Source of the DNA: Actinomycetota bacterium
Lineage (GTDB): Bacteria > Actinomycetota > Thermoleophilia > Solirubrobacterales > 70-9
Direction of reading: 5' to 3'
Length of the DNA stretch: 8,501 nucleotides
NCBI GenBank assembly: GCA_005884985.1
Contig: VAYK01000009.1
Coordinates: forward strand, 1-8,501
The position numbers and the translations under genes are program-made. The notes beneath the pieces are model-generated. The model saw only the letters and a program-made list of their open reading frames with translations. It made no database searches and had not been told where the DNA came from. The first letter of the stretch is position 1, and every line of letters begins with the position of its first letter. Positions 6,783-8,501 of this stretch are shown here, one piece after another.

Positions 6783-7915
6783 GGATCCTCTACGTGGCCA
6801 CCGACCAGACGGTGCCGGGCGCCACCGGCGGGAGCGTGCACGTCCTCGAGGTGGCGCGCGGCCTGGCGCGGCGCGGCCACGAAGTGCACGTCGTGATCGC
6901 GGCGGACGGCGGCCCCCCGCGCGAGGTGGAGGCAGGTGTCGTCTGGCATCGGGTCGACTGGCGGCCGCGCCATCGGCTCTTCCGCTTCCGCGCGCGACCC
7001 GCAGTCGAGGCCATCGCGGACCAGGTGCGGCCGGCCGTGGTCATGGAGCGTTACTACAACTTCGGGGGCGAGGGCATCGGCACCGCCTCGCGACGAGGGA
7101 TCCCCTCCCTCCTCGAAGTGAACTCGCCCGTCGTCGATCATCCCTATTCGGCCAAGCGCGCGCTCGATGCGGCCCTGATCGTGCGGCCGATGCGCCGCTA
7201 TCGCGAGTCCCTGTGCCGGCAGGCGGCCGCCCTCGTCTCGCCCATCCCCGAGATCGTCCCCGCGTTCGCGCGCGGCAAGACGGAGACCGTGACCTGGGGC
7301 GCCAACGTCGACGCGTTCTCGCCCGACCGGCGGCGGGACGACTTCCGGCGCGCGCTGGGGGTTCCGGAGGGAGCCCTGGCCGTCGTGTTCACGGGCAGCT
7401 TCCGGCCCTGGCACGGCGTGCACGTGCTGGAAGCGGCGGCGCGGCGTCTCCGGCAGCGCGGTGATCTCTACTTCCTGCTCGTGGGCGGACCCCACGCCCG
7501 GCCGGGTGAGGGATATCGGGGACGGCGGCTGGGCAGCCGGCCGTACACGGAGATGCCCGAGATCGTCGCCGCCGGAGACATCGGCGTCGCGCCCTATGAT
7601 CCGGCGCGTCTGCGCGCGCTCGCGCTCGGCTTCTACTGGTCCCCGCTCAAGATCTTCGAGTACATGGCGTCGGGTCTGCCCACGGTGACCATCCCCCGCC
7701 CGCCGCTCACGGAGATCGTGCGCGAGGGCCAGGAGGGGCTGCACGCCCGGGAAGGCGACCCGGTGGCGCTGGCCGACGCCGTGACGAAGATCGCGAGCGA
7801 CGCCGCCTTGCGCCGACGGCTGGGCGCGAGCGCCCGCGTGCGCGTGGTCGAGCGCTATTCCTGGGCGTGCCACTGCGAGCAGCTCGAGCGCGTTCTGCTC
7901 CGGATCGCGGCATGA
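6779..7915 (+). CDS. Glycosyltransferase family 4 (GT-B fold), intact
   Basis: The protein is 378 residues and complete. The N-terminus VRILYVATDQ followed by the glycine-rich GATGGSVHVLEVARGL (14-29) is the usual first strand, loop and helix of GT4 acceptor domains, where the glycines approach the donor. VVMERYYNFGGEG (87-99) and PSLLEVNSPVVDHPY (109-123) fill the region of acceptor and catalytic contacts. TWGANVDAFSP (172-182) is the interdomain linker. The donor domain opens with VVFTGSFRPWHGVHVL (202-217), then GDIGVAPYD (266-274). The characteristic YWSPLKIFEYMASGLPTV (286-303) ends with the conserved glutamate E294. A serine (S288) occupies the other motif position, as in many family members. 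There is no membrane helix. The start is GTG, overlapping the previous stop with only a weak Shine-Dalgarno sequence. The sugar transferred is unknown. Confidence 0.9.
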   Translation: MRILYVATDQTVPGATGGSVHVLEVARGLARRGHEVHVVIAADGGPPREVEAGVVWHRVDWRPRHRLFRFRARPAVEAIADQVRPAVVMERYYNFGGEGIGTASRRGIPSLLEVNSPVVDHPYSAKRALDAALIVRPMRRYRESLCRQAAALVSPIPEIVPAFARGKTETVTWGANVDAFSPDRRRDDFRRALGVPEGALAVVFTGSFRPWHGVHVLEAAARRLRQRGDLYFLLVGGPHARPGEGYRGRRLGSRPYTEMPEIVAAGDIGVAPYDPARLRALALGFYWSPLKIFEYMASGLPTVTIPRPPLTEIVREGQEGLHAREGDPVALADAVTKIASDAALRRRLGASARVRVVERYSWACHCEQLERVLLRIAA

Positions 7916-8501
7916 AGGTCGTGCTGGCCACGGAGGTCTACCCCCCCCGCGCGGGCGGAGCAGGATGGTCCACCCGGGCGCTCGCCCTCGGCCTCCGCGA
8001 GGCTGGCCACGAGGTCACCGTCCTCACCACGAGCCCCGGCGCGGAGGACCTCGAAGGCCTGCGTGTCCGGCGGTTGAGCGCACGCGGCCGGCGCCGCCTC
8101 TCCGTGCCGCGCGTCCTCGCGCGCGCGCTGGCCGGGGAGAAGGCGGACGCCATCCACGCCCAGCACTCGCTCTCCGCGCTGGGCGCGCTCGGCGGTCACA
8201 GGCCCGAGCGCGTGGCCGTCACCGTGCGCGACCACTGGCAGGTGTGCTTCTGGTCGACGCGGATCAGCCGCGGCGCGCTCTGCCCGGGCTGCGGCGTGGG
8301 GCCGATGACGCGGTGTCTCGACGGCCACCTGCCCGCGCCGGCTCCCCTCTCCTGGGGAGCGATCCCGTACATGCAGGGCGACCTCGCGCTCAAGCGCGCG
8401 GCCCTGCGTCGGGCGGGAGCGACCCTGGCCGTGAGCGGCGCCATCGCGGAGGAGCTGCGCGCGGCCGGCATCCCGCGCGTCCAGGTGATCCCGAACATCG
8501 T
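7912..8501 (+). CDS. Glycosyltransferase family 4, N-terminal part with a four-cysteine insertion (3' truncated by window edge)
   Basis: The frame is open from ATG 7912 to the window end, giving 196 complete codons. MKVVLATEVYPPRAGGAGWS (1-20) is a textbook GT4 start with its glycine-rich loop, followed by the helix ALALGLREAGHEVTVLTT. DAIHAQHSLSALGAL (79-93) matches the DVVHxH strand and next helix. VAVTVRDHWQVC (101-112) begins an insertion with C112, C124, C127 and C135 (CPGCG and CLDG), which looks like a small metal-binding site; I recall similar Cys patterns in a subset of GT4 proteins. TLAVSGAIAEELRAAGI (171-187) and VIPNI (192-196) lead to the interdomain linker, so the donor domain lies beyond the window. 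The ATG overlaps the preceding stop. An eight-C run at 7941-7948 encodes the end of codon 11 region (YPPR) and the frame stays coherent through it. Confidence 0.85.
   Translation, partial: MKVVLATEVYPPRAGGAGWSTRALALGLREAGHEVTVLTTSPGAEDLEGLRVRRLSARGRRRLSVPRVLARALAGEKADAIHAQHSLSALGALGGHRPERVAVTVRDHWQVCFWSTRISRGALCPGCGVGPMTRCLDGHLPAPAPLSWGAIPYMQGDLALKRAALRRAGATLAVSGAIAEELRAAGIPRVQVIPNI

Noticed and set aside
1..8501. tRNA or rRNA genes, CRISPR repeats, insertion sequences, Rho-independent terminators
   Set aside because: No repeated spacer units, no transposase-like protein, no hairpin followed by a T run, and no space between genes for such elements.

Overview
The window is a gene-dense, very GC-rich stretch of bacterial DNA (by eye around 70% G+C). 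It carries part of a surface-glycan (exopolysaccharide, O-antigen or similar) biosynthesis locus. All nine recognisable genes lie on the + strand and there is no intergenic DNA: at each of the eight junctions the stop codon of one gene overlaps the start codon of the next by four bases (ATGA or GTGA). Half of the internal starts are GTG and every natural stop is TGA. The base composition, the GTG starts and the gene content would fit a high-GC soil or sediment lineage (for example Rokubacteria/Methylomirabilota, Myxococcota, Gemmatimonadota or Actinomycetota). No marker in the window decides between these.

Layout, left to right: the C-terminal end of a GNAT-type acyltransferase (1-306); a WalW/NodB-type polysaccharide deacetylase (303-1265); a GT-B family 4 glycosyltransferase broken by a frameshift and an internal stop (1262-2324); a class I SAM methyltransferase whose N-terminus is displaced by a frameshift (intact frame 2385-3098, probable original start 2321); an intact family 4 glycosyltransferase (3095-4297); a polytopic membrane protein resembling GT-C (family 39-like) lipid-linked-sugar transferases (4294-5661); a methyltransferase with an N-terminal cysteine-rich zinc ribbon (5658-6782); another family 4 glycosyltransferase (6779-7915); and the N-terminal half of one more family 4 glycosyltransferase that runs off the right edge (7912-8501).

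Read together, the genes suggest stepwise assembly of a glycan by cytoplasmic glycosyltransferases. The acyltransferase, deacetylase and two methyltransferases would decorate it, and the GT-C-like protein could add a residue from a polyprenyl-phosphate sugar on the outer face of the membrane. No flippase, polymerase, chain-length regulator, exporter or sugar-nucleotide synthesis gene lies in the window, so the class of glycan cannot be named.

The most notable local feature is a cluster of three reading-frame lesions between about 1490 and 2366, in two adjacent genes, while the rest of the operon reads cleanly. One lesion is a TAG at 2070-2072, exactly where the second glutamate of the glycosyltransferase E-X7-E motif should be. 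This is either real decay of part of the locus or a patch of poor sequence. I saw no RNA genes, mobile elements, CRISPR arrays, convincing promoters or terminators.
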